From: an uncultured Clostridia bacterium
GTDB taxonomy: Bacteria; Bacillota; Clostridia; Oscillospirales; Ruminococcaceae
Direction: 5' to 3'
Length of the DNA stretch: 64,000 nucleotides
NCBI GenBank assembly: GCA_947383835.1
Contig: CANDEV010000006.1
Coordinates: forward strand, 62,001-126,000
Made by a program: the position numbers and the translations under genes. Below, one piece after another: positions 42,570 to 51,025 of this stretch; position 1 is the stretch's first letter; each line of letters opens with the position of its first letter. The notes under the pieces are model-generated. The model made no database searches. It saw only the letters and a list, made by a program, of their open reading frames with translations, and was not told the DNA's origin.

Positions 42570-43739
42570 TTATCTATCACCGAAATATTTTTTTATTTCC
42601 TTGTCGGTAAGTTTTTTCACGCCCGTGATATTGCCGTTTTTATCCCGTACTATCTTAATGTCGGCTTTACCATTGGGATTGGTTTCCACCGTTGCAACGG
42701 TCGAGGAGGAGCCGCTGCGCTGTATGTCAAGGAAGTACCTTACAGGTTCGCCTTTGTAGTAATAATGTCCGTTCTTATATGTAACGCCGTACTTGGCATA
42801 ATCCGACGAATTTACATAATTCTCATAGTCGTCCCATTTATCGTCGAAATCGTCCCAAGCATCGTCGAACTTATCCAAAGCGTCGTCAAATTCGTCCCAT
42901 TTATCGTCAAGTTCGTCCCAATAATTGTCAAAAATTGACTCAAATGCTATATTTTTGTCCTTTTTAGTCCTGTTGAACCAAGCCTCGGCGGTATCCCCGT
43001 CCATTCTGTCCGCAAGAACAGCAAAGAAAGCTATTTCCCCGTCCGCGTAGGCTTTTCCGGCGTATGTATTTACGACCGCGCCGAAATCCTTATCGTTCAG
43101 AGCGTCATCAAGCTTGTCAAGACATTTGGAAAAAATCGCTATATTGTCATCTTTATACGCTTTGTCCAAGTATTTTTTTGAAGTACCGCTGTTATTGACA
43201 ATTTCAAGAGATACCGAGAAAAAATCCTCGCTGTCATCGTTATAAGCCTTTTTCAGATACGCCTGCCTCGTTTTGACGTCCGCAAACGGCAGTACGGCGG
43301 CATAGTACATAATATTTTCATCTTTATAGTATTTAGTAGCGTTCCCCGTGTTTTCAATGTTCAGCACTATCGGCTTTGAAAACGAAGCATAGTCCGCTTT
43401 GATACGGTTCAGAACCTCCGCAAGGGCGGCTGTAACGTTCTTGTCGGACATATCCTTTTTAAGACCGTCCGCGTACCAAACGTTCATTGCTGCCTTATCC
43501 GAAAGAGCGACCTTTTTGCTGCCGTAAGATTTAGCCGTTTTGTCGGAAATATTCCAGGCAATATCAAAAATATAAGGCTTGCCGTAATATGCCTGACGGA
43601 AGTAGCTGTACCCGTTTATGCCGCTTTTGTTGTCGGCTGCGCTTGCGGACATTGCGGGCAGTACCGCCGTTGCCGCAAAAATAAGTACAAATAAAAATGC
43701 TGAACACTTTTTGAAAACTGATGATTTGCTAAAACTCAT
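42570..43739 (-). CDS. Secreted protein with acidic aromatic heptad repeats
   Basis: A 389-residue protein with a clear signal peptide (basic start, hydrophobic core VLIFAATAVLPAMSASA, cut likely near residue 34). The middle (about residues 70-240) is helical with several AYADGEIAFFAV-like repeats. Near residues 270-320 there is a run of seven-residue units such as DDKWDEF, DDALDKF and DDAWDDF, with regular Trp/Phe and two Asp. The C-terminal segment looks globular. No known domain was recognised. The ATG follows AAAGGG. The promoter carries a palindrome, suggesting dedicated control. Confidence 0.75.
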   Translation of the reverse strand: MSFSKSSVFKKCSAFLFVLIFAATAVLPAMSASAADNKSGINGYSYFRQAYYGKPYIFDIAWNISDKTAKSYGSKKVALSDKAAMNVWYADGLKKDMSDKNVTAALAEVLNRIKADYASFSKPIVLNIENTGNATKYYKDENIMYYAAVLPFADVKTRQAYLKKAYNDDSEDFFSVSLEIVNNSGTSKKYLDKAYKDDNIAIFSKCLDKLDDALNDKDFGAVVNTYAGKAYADGEIAFFAVLADRMDGDTAEAWFNRTKKDKNIAFESIFDNYWDELDDKWDEFDDALDKFDDAWDDFDDKWDDYENYVNSSDYAKYGVTYKNGHYYYKGEPVRYFLDIQRSGSSSTVATVETNPNGKADIKIVRDKNGNITGVKKLTDKEIKKYFGDR

Positions 43740-43762
43740 AATAATACGCCCTTTCAATATAA

Positions 43763-43782
43763 TATAGTAATATTTTACTATA
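43763..43782. promoter_or_regulatory. Palindromic operator before the secreted acidic protein
   Basis: Perfect 8-bp arms TATAGTAA and TTACTATA separated by 4 nt lie immediately downstream of the -10 box. The size and place fit a repressor site; the cognate regulator is not identified here. Confidence 0.6.
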
Positions 43783-43810
43783 TTATACATCATATATTAT
43801 AACTTGTCAA
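43782..43810 (-). promoter_or_regulatory. Consensus promoter of the secreted acidic protein
   Basis: Exact TTGACA (43805-43810) and exact TATAAT (43782-43787), read on the minus strand, are 17 nt apart. This is one of the strongest promoters in the window, implying high expression when derepressed. Confidence 0.8.
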
Positions 43811-43867
43811 CAGCTTTCTAAAAAATAATATTCTTTTTAACATATGATACATATATAATATTACACA

Positions 43868-44104
43868 TCAGCCTATGCCGAAAAGCCGCCGCAACGCCCA
43901 TATTGCCGACGAGATAAAAGTCATGGCGGGAAAAAAACCGATAACTGCAAATGCAATAAGGATATGTTTGGGTATCTTCTTCCTGCCGTCATCATCGCCA
44001 AAAAGCGGCTCTCTATTGACAAGCTTGCATATTACTCCCACAACCGCTGCGATAAATATTATAATCACCGCCGCGGCTATAAAAAATCCTCCGATAAAAC
44101 CCAT
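43868..44104 (-). CDS. Small two-helix membrane protein
   Basis: A 78-residue protein: a long N-terminal hydrophobic helix (FFIAAAVIIIFIAAVVGVI), a short charged loop (NREPLFGDDDGRKKIPK) and a second helix (IAFAVIGFFPAMTFISSAI). The ATG follows GGGAG. It is downstream of ychF by 26 nt and may be in its operon. Function unknown. Confidence 0.6.
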   Translation of the reverse strand: MGFIGGFFIAAAVIIIFIAAVVGVICKLVNREPLFGDDDGRKKIPKHILIAFAVIGFFPAMTFISSAIWALRRLFGIG

Positions 44105-44130
44105 TACGCCGCTCCCGTACGATTATACAT

Positions 44131-45225
44131 TTATACATTAAAACGGAACAAAACCACGTCCCCGTCGTTCATAACGTACTCCTTACCCTCAGAGCGCACC
44201 AGACCCTTTTCCTTTGCGGCAGTCATAGAACCACACGCTATAAGATCGTCAAAGCTTACCACCTCAGCGCGAATAAAGCCTTTTTCAAAGTCTGTGTGTA
44301 TCTTTCCTGCCGCCTGTGGAGCTTTTGTGCCCTTTTTAATAGTCCACGCGCGGACTTCGGGCTGTCCCGCAGTGAGATAGGAAATAAGCCCCAACAAAGC
44401 ATAGCCCTCCTTGATTATCCTGTCAAGACCTGATACCTCCAACCCAAGTTCGGACAGGAACATAGCCTTGTCCTCGTCGTTCATATCGGATATTTCCGCT
44501 TCAAGCTGAGCGCAGATAGGCAGTACCGCAGAATTTTCCGTCTTTGCTATCTCACAGACGGTTTTGTAATGCTCCGATGTCTCGATATTATTTTTGAAAT
44601 CCTCCTCACAGAGGTTTGCTGCATAGATAACGGGCTTTGCCGACAACAGCGGAGTAGTCTTGATAATTTCCTCTTGCTCCTGTGTAAAGCCGTAGGAACG
44701 GGCTGAATGTCCCTCCTCCAAATGCCGCTTCAGATCCTCAAGAAATTCAGCCTCCGCAAGAAATTTTTTATCTCCCTTTGCTGCCTTTTTAGCGCGGTCA
44801 ATACGCCGTTCGATAAGCTCAATATCGGAAAAAATCAGCTCCAAATCAATAGTTTCAATGTCTCTGCGGGGATTTATCTCCCCGTCAACGTGAATAATGT
44901 CGATGTCCTCAAAACAGCGGACAACATGGACGATAGCATCCACCTCACGAATGTCAGCAAGGAACTTGTTGCCAAGCCCCTCGCCCTTTGACGCGCCCTT
45001 GACAAGTCCCGCAATGTCCACAAATTCAAGTGTTGCAGGAGTAAATTTATCGGGGTTATACATTTCTTTAAGTTTATCGAGACGCTCATCTGGCACGGAA
45101 ACAATGCCAACGTTCGGCTCAATAGTGCAGAACGGATAATTCGCCGACTCTGCCCCTGCGTTAGTCAGCGCGTTAAAAAGCGTACTTTTTCCCACATTGG
45201 GAAGTCCAACCATACCAAGTTTCAT
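44131..45225 (-). CDS. ychF: YchF/OLA1-family P-loop NTPase
   Basis: A 364-residue universally conserved Obg-related NTPase that hydrolyses ATP and associates with ribosomes. Motifs: GLPNVGKSTLFNALTN at the start, the DIAGLVKGASKGEGLGNKFL switch, and the NxxE motif in place of NKxD (YAANLCEED) that gives ATP preference. A C-terminal TGS domain ends with RAEVVSFDDLIACGSMTAAKE and GDVVLFRFNV. Length and motifs are normal. Confidence 0.95.
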   Translation of the reverse strand: MKLGMVGLPNVGKSTLFNALTNAGAESANYPFCTIEPNVGIVSVPDERLDKLKEMYNPDKFTPATLEFVDIAGLVKGASKGEGLGNKFLADIREVDAIVHVVRCFEDIDIIHVDGEINPRRDIETIDLELIFSDIELIERRIDRAKKAAKGDKKFLAEAEFLEDLKRHLEEGHSARSYGFTQEQEEIIKTTPLLSAKPVIYAANLCEEDFKNNIETSEHYKTVCEIAKTENSAVLPICAQLEAEISDMNDEDKAMFLSELGLEVSGLDRIIKEGYALLGLISYLTAGQPEVRAWTIKKGTKAPQAAGKIHTDFEKGFIRAEVVSFDDLIACGSMTAAKEKGLVRSEGKEYVMNDGDVVLFRFNV

Positions 45226-45264
45226 AATTATTGTAAGTCCTTTACTGTAATTTTTTAAAATTTT

Positions 45265-45519
45265 TTAAAATGAATATTCGTAACCGTCATCATCGTCATC
45301 GTCGAAATTAAGCTCGCGAGCATACTCGTCCGCATCAAATGAGACTCTTCTTCTCCGCCTGCTTCTGCGTTTTTCCGGTTTTGAGCCCGATGCGCATAGT
45401 ATACCTATAATAAGTCCTGTAATAAACGATACTGCCGCAATAAGGACAAGTACGCCCTGTGCGATAACAATATCTTCCTTAGCCTTTGTAATAGTATTTT
45501 CGGTAATTTCCTTAAACAT
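45265..45519 (-). CDS. Small single-helix membrane protein with charged tail
   Basis: An 84-residue protein with a helical N terminus, one membrane helix (LVLIAAVSFITGLIIGILCA), then a very basic stretch (KRRSRRRRRVS) and an acidic tail (DDDDDDGYEY). Such tails often lie in the cytoplasm. Function unknown. GGGGAAGG precedes the ATG by 10 nt. It lies upstream of ychF. Confidence 0.65.
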   Translation of the reverse strand: MFKEITENTITKAKEDIVIAQGVLVLIAAVSFITGLIIGILCASGSKPEKRRSRRRRRVSFDADEYARELNFDDDDDDGYEYSF

Positions 45520-45813
45520 AATAAGCGACCTTCCCCGCCGTTGTAATTTATTGTTCGGGCTGTTTACGGCGAATAATCAGCCTAACGGTACACCGCTCAC
45601 ACAATATACCTAAATAGTATTATACCTTTTTTTGCATAAAATTGCAATAGATTAAGATAAATTTTATAATATATTTTAGAACATTAGTCGAAAATTAGGC
45701 AAAAAATACTATTTTATGAGTATTATTTGTTAAAAATAATCAATTCACTTGCTTTAGAATAAAAAATGTGGTATAATTTACACATTATTATATAATAGAA
45801 TGGAGCATGAAAA
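45520..45813. other. AT-rich divergent intergenic region
   Basis: Between a small minus-strand membrane gene and the plus-strand GH13 gene. It contains the GH13 promoter at its right end; apart from that, nothing was recognised besides AT-rich sequence. Confidence 0.5.
45749..45777 (+). promoter_or_regulatory. Promoter of the GH13-DUF1653 gene
   Basis: TTGCTT and TATAAT with a 17-nt spacer; TGG before the -10 makes it extended. It lies 36 nt upstream of the start codon. Confidence 0.65.
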
Positions 45814-47535
45814 ATGTCACATTGGATTGAAAAAACCAACATATACCACATCTACCCTCTTGGCTTCTGCGGCTGCGAAAAATTCCGCTCGGAAGCAAAG
45901 GAGCTTGAAAAAGGCAGGATCTTAAAGGTCATTGAATGGATCCCTCACCTAAAGAAAATGCACTTCAACGCCATTTATTTCGGTCCTCTTTTTGAGTCCT
46001 TTGAGCACGGCTATGATACAACGGATTATTATACTGTTGATAAACGTCTCGGCACAAATGCCGAATTTAAGCAGGTCTGCGACGAACTTCACAAAAACGG
46101 CATACGTGTTATTCTTGACGGCGTTTTCAACCATGTGGGCAGAGACCATGCCGCCTTTAAGGATTTACAGCAGAACGGTCAAGGCTCACGCTATAAGGAC
46201 TGGTTCGCTGGCGTTAATTTCGGAGGACGTTCCCCTTACGGCGACAATTTTTCCTACGAGGGCTGGAACGGTCACTACAACCTTGTTAAGCTTAATCTTT
46301 ATAACAACGAGGTTGTTGAGCACCTTTTCGGTGCGGTAAAAATGTGGATAGAGGAATGGGGCATAGACGGCATTCGTTTTGACGCAGCGGACTGCCTTGC
46401 GGACGATTTTATCAAGAGAATACACCGATTTACACGCGACCTGCGTCCCGACTTCTGGCTTATGGGCGAAATCATTCACGGTCAGTACAACCGCTGGGCA
46501 AACGGAGAAATGTTTGACTGCGTTACAAATTATCAGTGCTATAAGGGAATTTATTCCTCACACAACGACAGAAACTATTTTGAGATCGCACACTCTATCG
46601 AGTACCAAAACGGTCAGTACGGCAATCTTTATATGTACAACTTTCTTGATAACCATGATGTCGCAAGGCTTATGTCGGTGTTGAAAAATCCCGAACACGC
46701 AGAGTGCTGCTACACAATGATGTACGGTATGTACGGCGTACCCTCTGTCTACTATGGCAGCGAATTTGGAATATACGGCGCAAAGGGTCAGGGCGCAGAT
46801 GCAGACCTTCCTTTAAGACCCTGCTTAGAACTTGATAATATTCCTAACAAAAACGACAGCCTTATGCTCCATATCTCAAAGCTTGGCGCGATCCGTCTCT
46901 CTGTTCCTGCGCTCCAGTCGGGATCTTATGCAAAGCTTGATTTAAAAAATCAGACCCTTCTTTTCAAACGTGAGCTAAACGGTGAAATTGCGTATATTGC
47001 CCTTAACATCAGTGACGGTGACTACACATTCAGGATAAACACGCACTATCAAAAGCTTGCGGACAGACTTACAGGAAAGCAGTTTAACGTAAACGGCGGC
47101 ACAGCAGAAGTGACTGTACCTAAAAATAAATCAATGATACTTGTGGACAGCAGTCTTTCCTCTGATATTGTTCACGAACCCGAAATAAAAGCCGAGCCGA
47201 TCCAAGAAGCTCCAAAGCCAACGGAAGCCGCTCACGAGATAGAGCCCGAACCCGTACACGAGCCTGTCCCCTCACCTGTTAAAAATAACGGTATAAGAGG
47301 CGTTGGCGTACCTGAGGGCAGAAAGATTGTTATCGGCGGTCACTATAAGCACTTTAAAGGCGGCGAATACGTTGTACTGAATGTTGCAAAAGATCATGAG
47401 ACCTGTGAGGAGCAGGCGGTTTATATGCAGATACACGACAAACCAATTATTTGGGTGAGACCACTTGATATGTTCCTTGAGGACGTTGATGACCACGGCA
47501 ACATTAAGCCAAGATTTGCTCTAATTCAAGACTAA
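45814..47535 (+). CDS. GH13 alpha-amylase-family enzyme fused to DUF1653
   Basis: A 573-residue cytosolic protein. Residues 1 to about 440 are a GH13 barrel: region I DGVFNHVG, nucleophile Asp 190 in GIRFDAADCL, acid/base Glu 219 in LMGEIIHG, and Asp 282 in FLDNHDVAR. It resembles intracellular maltodextrin or cyclodextrin hydrolases. A Pro/Glu-rich linker (about 455-490) then leads to a C-terminal domain (about 505-573) with the DUF1653 pattern: GGHYKHFKGGEYVVLNVAKD, then HETCEEQAVYMQI and WVRPLDMFLE. DUF1653 usually occurs alone, so the fusion is unusual. The ribosome site is a weak GGAG. Confidence 0.87.
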   Translation: MSHWIEKTNIYHIYPLGFCGCEKFRSEAKELEKGRILKVIEWIPHLKKMHFNAIYFGPLFESFEHGYDTTDYYTVDKRLGTNAEFKQVCDELHKNGIRVILDGVFNHVGRDHAAFKDLQQNGQGSRYKDWFAGVNFGGRSPYGDNFSYEGWNGHYNLVKLNLYNNEVVEHLFGAVKMWIEEWGIDGIRFDAADCLADDFIKRIHRFTRDLRPDFWLMGEIIHGQYNRWANGEMFDCVTNYQCYKGIYSSHNDRNYFEIAHSIEYQNGQYGNLYMYNFLDNHDVARLMSVLKNPEHAECCYTMMYGMYGVPSVYYGSEFGIYGAKGQGADADLPLRPCLELDNIPNKNDSLMLHISKLGAIRLSVPALQSGSYAKLDLKNQTLLFKRELNGEIAYIALNISDGDYTFRINTHYQKLADRLTGKQFNVNGGTAEVTVPKNKSMILVDSSLSSDIVHEPEIKAEPIQEAPKPTEAAHEIEPEPVHEPVPSPVKNNGIRGVGVPEGRKIVIGGHYKHFKGGEYVVLNVAKDHETCEEQAVYMQIHDKPIIWVRPLDMFLEDVDDHGNIKPRFALIQD

Positions 47536-47547
47536 AAAATAAAAAAC

Positions 47548-47590
47548 AATATCCCGATAAACCATTTTTTGGAGTATCGGGATATTTTCA
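47548..47590. terminator. Bidirectional terminator between GH13 and DUF1540 genes
   Basis: AATATCCCGATA and TATCGGGATATT form a perfect 12-bp stem; a T run follows on the minus strand (TTGTTTTTTATTTTTT) and a weaker one on the plus strand. Confidence 0.8.
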
Positions 47591-47607
47591 GCTTTTTTCA
47601 GCCTTGA

Positions 47608-47778
47608 TTACTGACAGCAGCTCTTTTTCTCAAAAGAAAGACAGTCTGTACATTCGGGAACTGTGGGGTTAGCCTCGTGTGTGCCGACCTTGATGCAGTT
47701 GAGCGTACAGTAATGCTCGCTGTCCATATTGTGCTTGCATGAAGCTACATCGCATTTAATAGAAGGATTCTTCATCAT
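47608..47778 (-). CDS. DUF1540 small cysteine-rich protein
   Basis: A 56-residue protein with the family pattern CDVASCKHN, then CTLNCIKVGTHEANP, then CTDCLSFE, followed by a CC pair near the end. The cysteines suggest a metal-binding or redox-sensing knuckle; no function is established. The start is at the first of two adjacent ATGs, 7 nt after AGGAG. The upstream leader holds a hairpin at 47814-47839. Confidence 0.85.
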   Translation of the reverse strand: MMKNPSIKCDVASCKHNMDSEHYCTLNCIKVGTHEANPTVPECTDCLSFEKKSCCQ

Positions 47779-47813
47779 AACAAATCTCCTTTTTTCGGAG
47801 TGATCAAAGCTTT

Positions 47814-47839
47814 CGTATATGCAGTGTTCCGCATATACG
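47814..47839. repeat. Leader hairpin of the DUF1540 gene
   Basis: CGTATATGC and GCATATACG, a perfect 9-bp inverted repeat with an 8-nt loop, lie about 35 nt upstream of the DUF1540 start codon. It may be an operator or a message-stabilising stem. Confidence 0.5.
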
Positions 47840-47962
47840 CAGGACTTGGTTCTCCTATAGTTTAGCCGTATTATCTTCGGCAAAAATATTATTTGCAGTA
47901 AACTGTCCATGATACTATGGAATTTTTGGAATAATAAAATTTTAATTTTTTGTGAAAAATAC

Positions 47963-47991
47963 TTGAAATTATAAGAACTGTATGCTATAAT
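47963..47991 (+). promoter_or_regulatory. Promoter of cca
   Basis: TTGAAA and TATAAT with a 17-nt spacer lie 68 nt upstream of the chosen cca start. Confidence 0.65.
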
Positions 47992-48059
47992 ATATTGTGA
48001 CAGAATTTTGGTTATTTGCCTATTTTATATAATATTTGCTGAAAGGTACTGATCATATT

Positions 48060-49400
48060 ATGAATATTTACATTCCCGAAAATGTTATCGCTGTTCTCGA
48101 AAAGCTTGAAAGCTGCGGCTTTGAGGCTTATATTGTCGGAGGGTGCGTCAGAGATGCGATTTTGGGAAAAATTCCAAAGGATTACGATATATCCACATCT
48201 GCAAAGCCAGAAGAGATAAAAAAATGCTTTGAGGGATATAATATTATTGAAACAGGAATTAAGCACGGTACGGTGACTATTGTTTCCGAGGGCGAAAATA
48301 TTGAGGTGACAACTTTCAGAATAGACGGAAAATATGACGACAGCAGACACCCGGTCAGCGTCGAATTTTCCGATAATCTTTTGGACGATCTTTCGCGCCG
48401 TGATTTCACAATAAATTCCATGGCATACAATCCCAAAACAGGAATAATAGACAAATTCGGTGCACAGAAAGATATGTTCAACCGACGCATTACATGTGTG
48501 GGGACGCCGTCTGTAAGATTCGGCGAGGACGCCTTGAGAATCATGCGGGCTTTGCGGTTCGCCTCAGAGCTTGAATTTGATATTGAAGAAAAAACAGCAA
48601 ACGCTATCCACAGCATGAAGGACAATCTGCTGAATATTTCAATTGAAAGAGTCGCAAACGAGCTTATGCTTTTGCTGACTGGAAACTCCCCATACAACGT
48701 TCTTACCCAGTTTGCGGACGTTATCTCTGTTATTATCCCCGAAATAAAGCCCTGCGTAGGCTTCGACCAGCACAGCCGCTACCACGTTTACGATGTTTGG
48801 AAGCACAGTGCCTCCGCAGTGGAGCACTCCAAGCCCGACCCCGATGTGAGGCTGTCTCTCATGCTGCACGACATTGGCAAGCCTCATTGCTTCAAGCTTG
48901 ACGATGAAGGTAACGGACAGTTCTTTAACCACGAAAAGATCGGCTCCGAAATGGCGGTAAATATTCTTAGGCATATGCACTTTCCAAATGACACTATTGA
49001 ACGTGTTTCAAAGCTTATAAAGTATCATTATGTCATACCCTTGGACGATTACAAGGTTGTAAGAAAGCTTCTTTCCGCTGTTGGTGAGGAGGACTTCCCC
49101 CTGCTTATCGAAATAATGAAAGGCAACAACCGTGCAAAGCACAGCTCCTGCTTTGAACGTATACACACGCTGGAGGCTATGCAGGCAAAGGCTAAGAAAA
49201 TTATCGAGGAGCACCAGTGTATAAGCATTGCTGACCTTGCGGTATCGGGCAACGATATGATAACCGTTGGCTATCAGGGCAGCGAGATAGGCAATGTTTT
49301 GGGTGTACTCCTTGACGCTGTTATGGACGATAAGGTAGAAAATACATACAGCAAGCTTATGGATTTTGCCAAAAAATATCATTCCGATAAAAAAATCTGA
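48060..49400 (+). CDS. cca: CCA tRNA nucleotidyltransferase
   Basis: A 446-residue class II CCA-adding enzyme that repairs or builds tRNA 3' ends. The nucleotidyltransferase head has YIVGGCVRDAILGKIPKDYD, the ERxxxD-type RRDFTINSMAYN and RFGEDALRIMRALRF motifs. The C-terminal half includes an HD domain with LMLHDIGKPHCF, common in some CCA enzymes. A TTG eight codons earlier is in frame, but the ATG gives the usual N terminus. Two tRNA genes lie directly downstream. Confidence 0.92.
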   Translation: MNIYIPENVIAVLEKLESCGFEAYIVGGCVRDAILGKIPKDYDISTSAKPEEIKKCFEGYNIIETGIKHGTVTIVSEGENIEVTTFRIDGKYDDSRHPVSVEFSDNLLDDLSRRDFTINSMAYNPKTGIIDKFGAQKDMFNRRITCVGTPSVRFGEDALRIMRALRFASELEFDIEEKTANAIHSMKDNLLNISIERVANELMLLLTGNSPYNVLTQFADVISVIIPEIKPCVGFDQHSRYHVYDVWKHSASAVEHSKPDPDVRLSLMLHDIGKPHCFKLDDEGNGQFFNHEKIGSEMAVNILRHMHFPNDTIERVSKLIKYHYVIPLDDYKVVRKLLSAVGEEDFPLLIEIMKGNNRAKHSSCFERIHTLEAMQAKAKKIIEEHQCISIADLAVSGNDMITVGYQGSEIGNVLGVLLDAVMDDKVENTYSKLMDFAKKYHSDKKI

Positions 49401-49419
49401 AAAAATTTTATTTTAACTA

Positions 49420-49448
49420 TTGACAAAAATAAGAATTTGTGATAAAAT
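49420..49448 (+). promoter_or_regulatory. Promoter of the tRNA-Ser pair
   Basis: Exact TTGACA and TAAAAT, 17 nt apart, end 40 nt before the first tRNA-Ser. Confidence 0.75.
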
Positions 49449-49488
49449 ATATAAGTCGTTGGTTGCAAAACAATTTTACGGCTTATAT

Positions 49489-49577
<89 letters not shown>

Positions 49578-49607
49578 ATTAATATTTTTATTTAATTTAC
49601 CAATTTT

Positions 49608-49697
49608 GCAGAAGTACTCAAGTGGTGAAGAGGCGCCCCTGCTAAGGGTGTAGGTCGGGTAACCGGCGCGAGGGTTCAAATCCCTCCTTCTGCGCCA
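49608..49697 (+). tRNA. tRNA-Ser (GCT)
   Basis: Acceptor GCAGAAG pairs with CTTCTGC, the anticodon loop CTGCTAA gives GCT for AGC/AGT codons, a long variable arm (GTAGGTCGGGTAACCGGCGC region) marks class II, and CCA is encoded. It follows the first tRNA-Ser by 30 nt and is followed by a hairpin terminator. Confidence 0.95.
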
Positions 49698-49718
49698 AGC
49701 GCGTTCAACGCGCATTTG

Positions 49719-49754
49719 GTGTCTACTCCCAATAAAGGGTGTAGACACTTTTTC
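49719..49754 (+). terminator. Terminator of the tRNA-Ser operon
   Basis: GTGTCTAC and GTAGACAC form an 8-bp stem, with inner CCC/GGG pairing, then TTTTTCTTT. A second small hairpin (GCGCG TTCAA CGCGC) lies directly after the second tRNA. Confidence 0.85.
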
Positions 49755-49943
49755 TTTGTTATGTCACCTATCAAGGAGTGGAATACTTATTATGACTTTT
49801 ATTACAAAATAAAGAAGAGTAAAATATGCAAAAATAGTTTATTTGAGCAACATCAGAGATTATTCCGAACAGTGAAATATCAACGAAAACAAGTATTTTA
49901 CCCATTTCTATAATAATACAAAAAATAACAAGGAGGTAATCGT

Positions 49944-50894
49944 ATGATTGCAAGCAAGCTAAAACCCGGCGATGAAGTCAGAGTTATTGCTCCGTCAAGA
50001 AATTTAACTGAAGTAAAACAGGACATACATAATCATGCGGTTGACTTCTGGATTAAAGAGGGCTTTAGCCTCACATTTTCAAAGAACTGCCGTGAGATTG
50101 GAAAGTTTCATTCCTCAAGTATTTCGTCACGGGTCGAGGATATTCATGAGGCATTTTGTGATCCCAATGTAAAAATGATAATTTCATGTCTCGGCGGCTT
50201 TAATGTCAATCAACTGCTTCGTCACCTTGATTACGACCTTATTTCTAAACACCCAAAGATCCTTTGCGGTTTCTCTGACGTCACTGCCCTGCTTAATGCT
50301 ATATATGCCAAAACAGGAATTGTCACATATCATGGTCCTCACTATTGCACATTTGCATTTGACAAAGAAGCTAATTACACACGAAAAGCGTTTTTTGACT
50401 GCGTGATGAATGATAAACCTATAACTGTCACCCCCTCTGAAGCAGCGGTGAAATATTACACTATTCAAGAGGGCACTTGTGAGGGCACGATTATTGGCGG
50501 CAATCTTTGTACGCTTAATCTCCTGCAGGGTACTCCATATATGCCCGACATCAGAAACAAGGTACTTTTTCTGGAAGATGACAACATCATGGGCGAGTAT
50601 TTCTGCTATGAGTTTGACCGTAATTTGGAATCTCTCCTGCAACTTGAAGGCGCTGACACAATTAAAGGTATTGTTTTCGGACGTTTTGAAGATAGCTGCG
50701 GCATGAACATTGAGACAATTACTGACATTATTCGCGACAAAGTGCCGAATAACATTCCGATTGTGTTTGGCGCAGATTTCGGTCATGTTTTTCCGATAAT
50801 TACATTCCCGATTGGAGGTACTGTAAGTATAAAAGCTCAAAAAGATACGGCTGAGATCGTTATTATAAATCACTATGTGCTGCAATATATATAA
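49944..50894 (+). CDS. S66-family peptidase (LD-carboxypeptidase/MccF-like)
   Basis: A 316-residue serine peptidase. The nucleophile is in CGFSDVTALLNAIY, with the nearby THGPHY segment, a Glu in FLEDDNIMGEYF and a His in GADFGHVFPI completing the triad expected for family S66. Members either cut L,D-bonds of murein tetrapeptides or, like MccF, degrade microcin C. No signal peptide is present, so it acts in the cytosol. AAGGAGG precedes the ATG by 8 nt. No close operon partner is present. Confidence 0.85.
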   Translation: MIASKLKPGDEVRVIAPSRNLTEVKQDIHNHAVDFWIKEGFSLTFSKNCREIGKFHSSSISSRVEDIHEAFCDPNVKMIISCLGGFNVNQLLRHLDYDLISKHPKILCGFSDVTALLNAIYAKTGIVTYHGPHYCTFAFDKEANYTRKAFFDCVMNDKPITVTPSEAAVKYYTIQEGTCEGTIIGGNLCTLNLLQGTPYMPDIRNKVLFLEDDNIMGEYFCYEFDRNLESLLQLEGADTIKGIVFGRFEDSCGMNIETITDIIRDKVPNNIPIVFGADFGHVFPIITFPIGGTVSIKAQKDTAEIVIINHYVLQYI

Positions 50895-50895
50895 T

Positions 50896-50922
50896 TGTCC
50901 CGATTTATTCGGGACATTTTTT
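50896..50922 (+). terminator. Terminator after the S66 peptidase
   Basis: TGTCCCGA and TCGGGACA form a perfect 8-bp stem with a 5-nt loop, followed by TTTTTT. Confidence 0.9.
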
Positions 50923-50951
50923 ATAATATCACCATATATAGCATTTTTATC

Positions 50952-50980
50952 TTGACATAAATTAGAAAACATTATATAAT
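50952..50980 (+). promoter_or_regulatory. Consensus promoter of the acetyltransferase pair
   Basis: Exact TTGACA and exact TATAAT, 17 nt apart, 46 nt before the start codon of the first GNAT gene. Confidence 0.85.
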
Positions 50981-51025
50981 GTTTATGTATTTTATCGTCA
51001 AAATTTTCCGAAAGGATCTGTAAAA

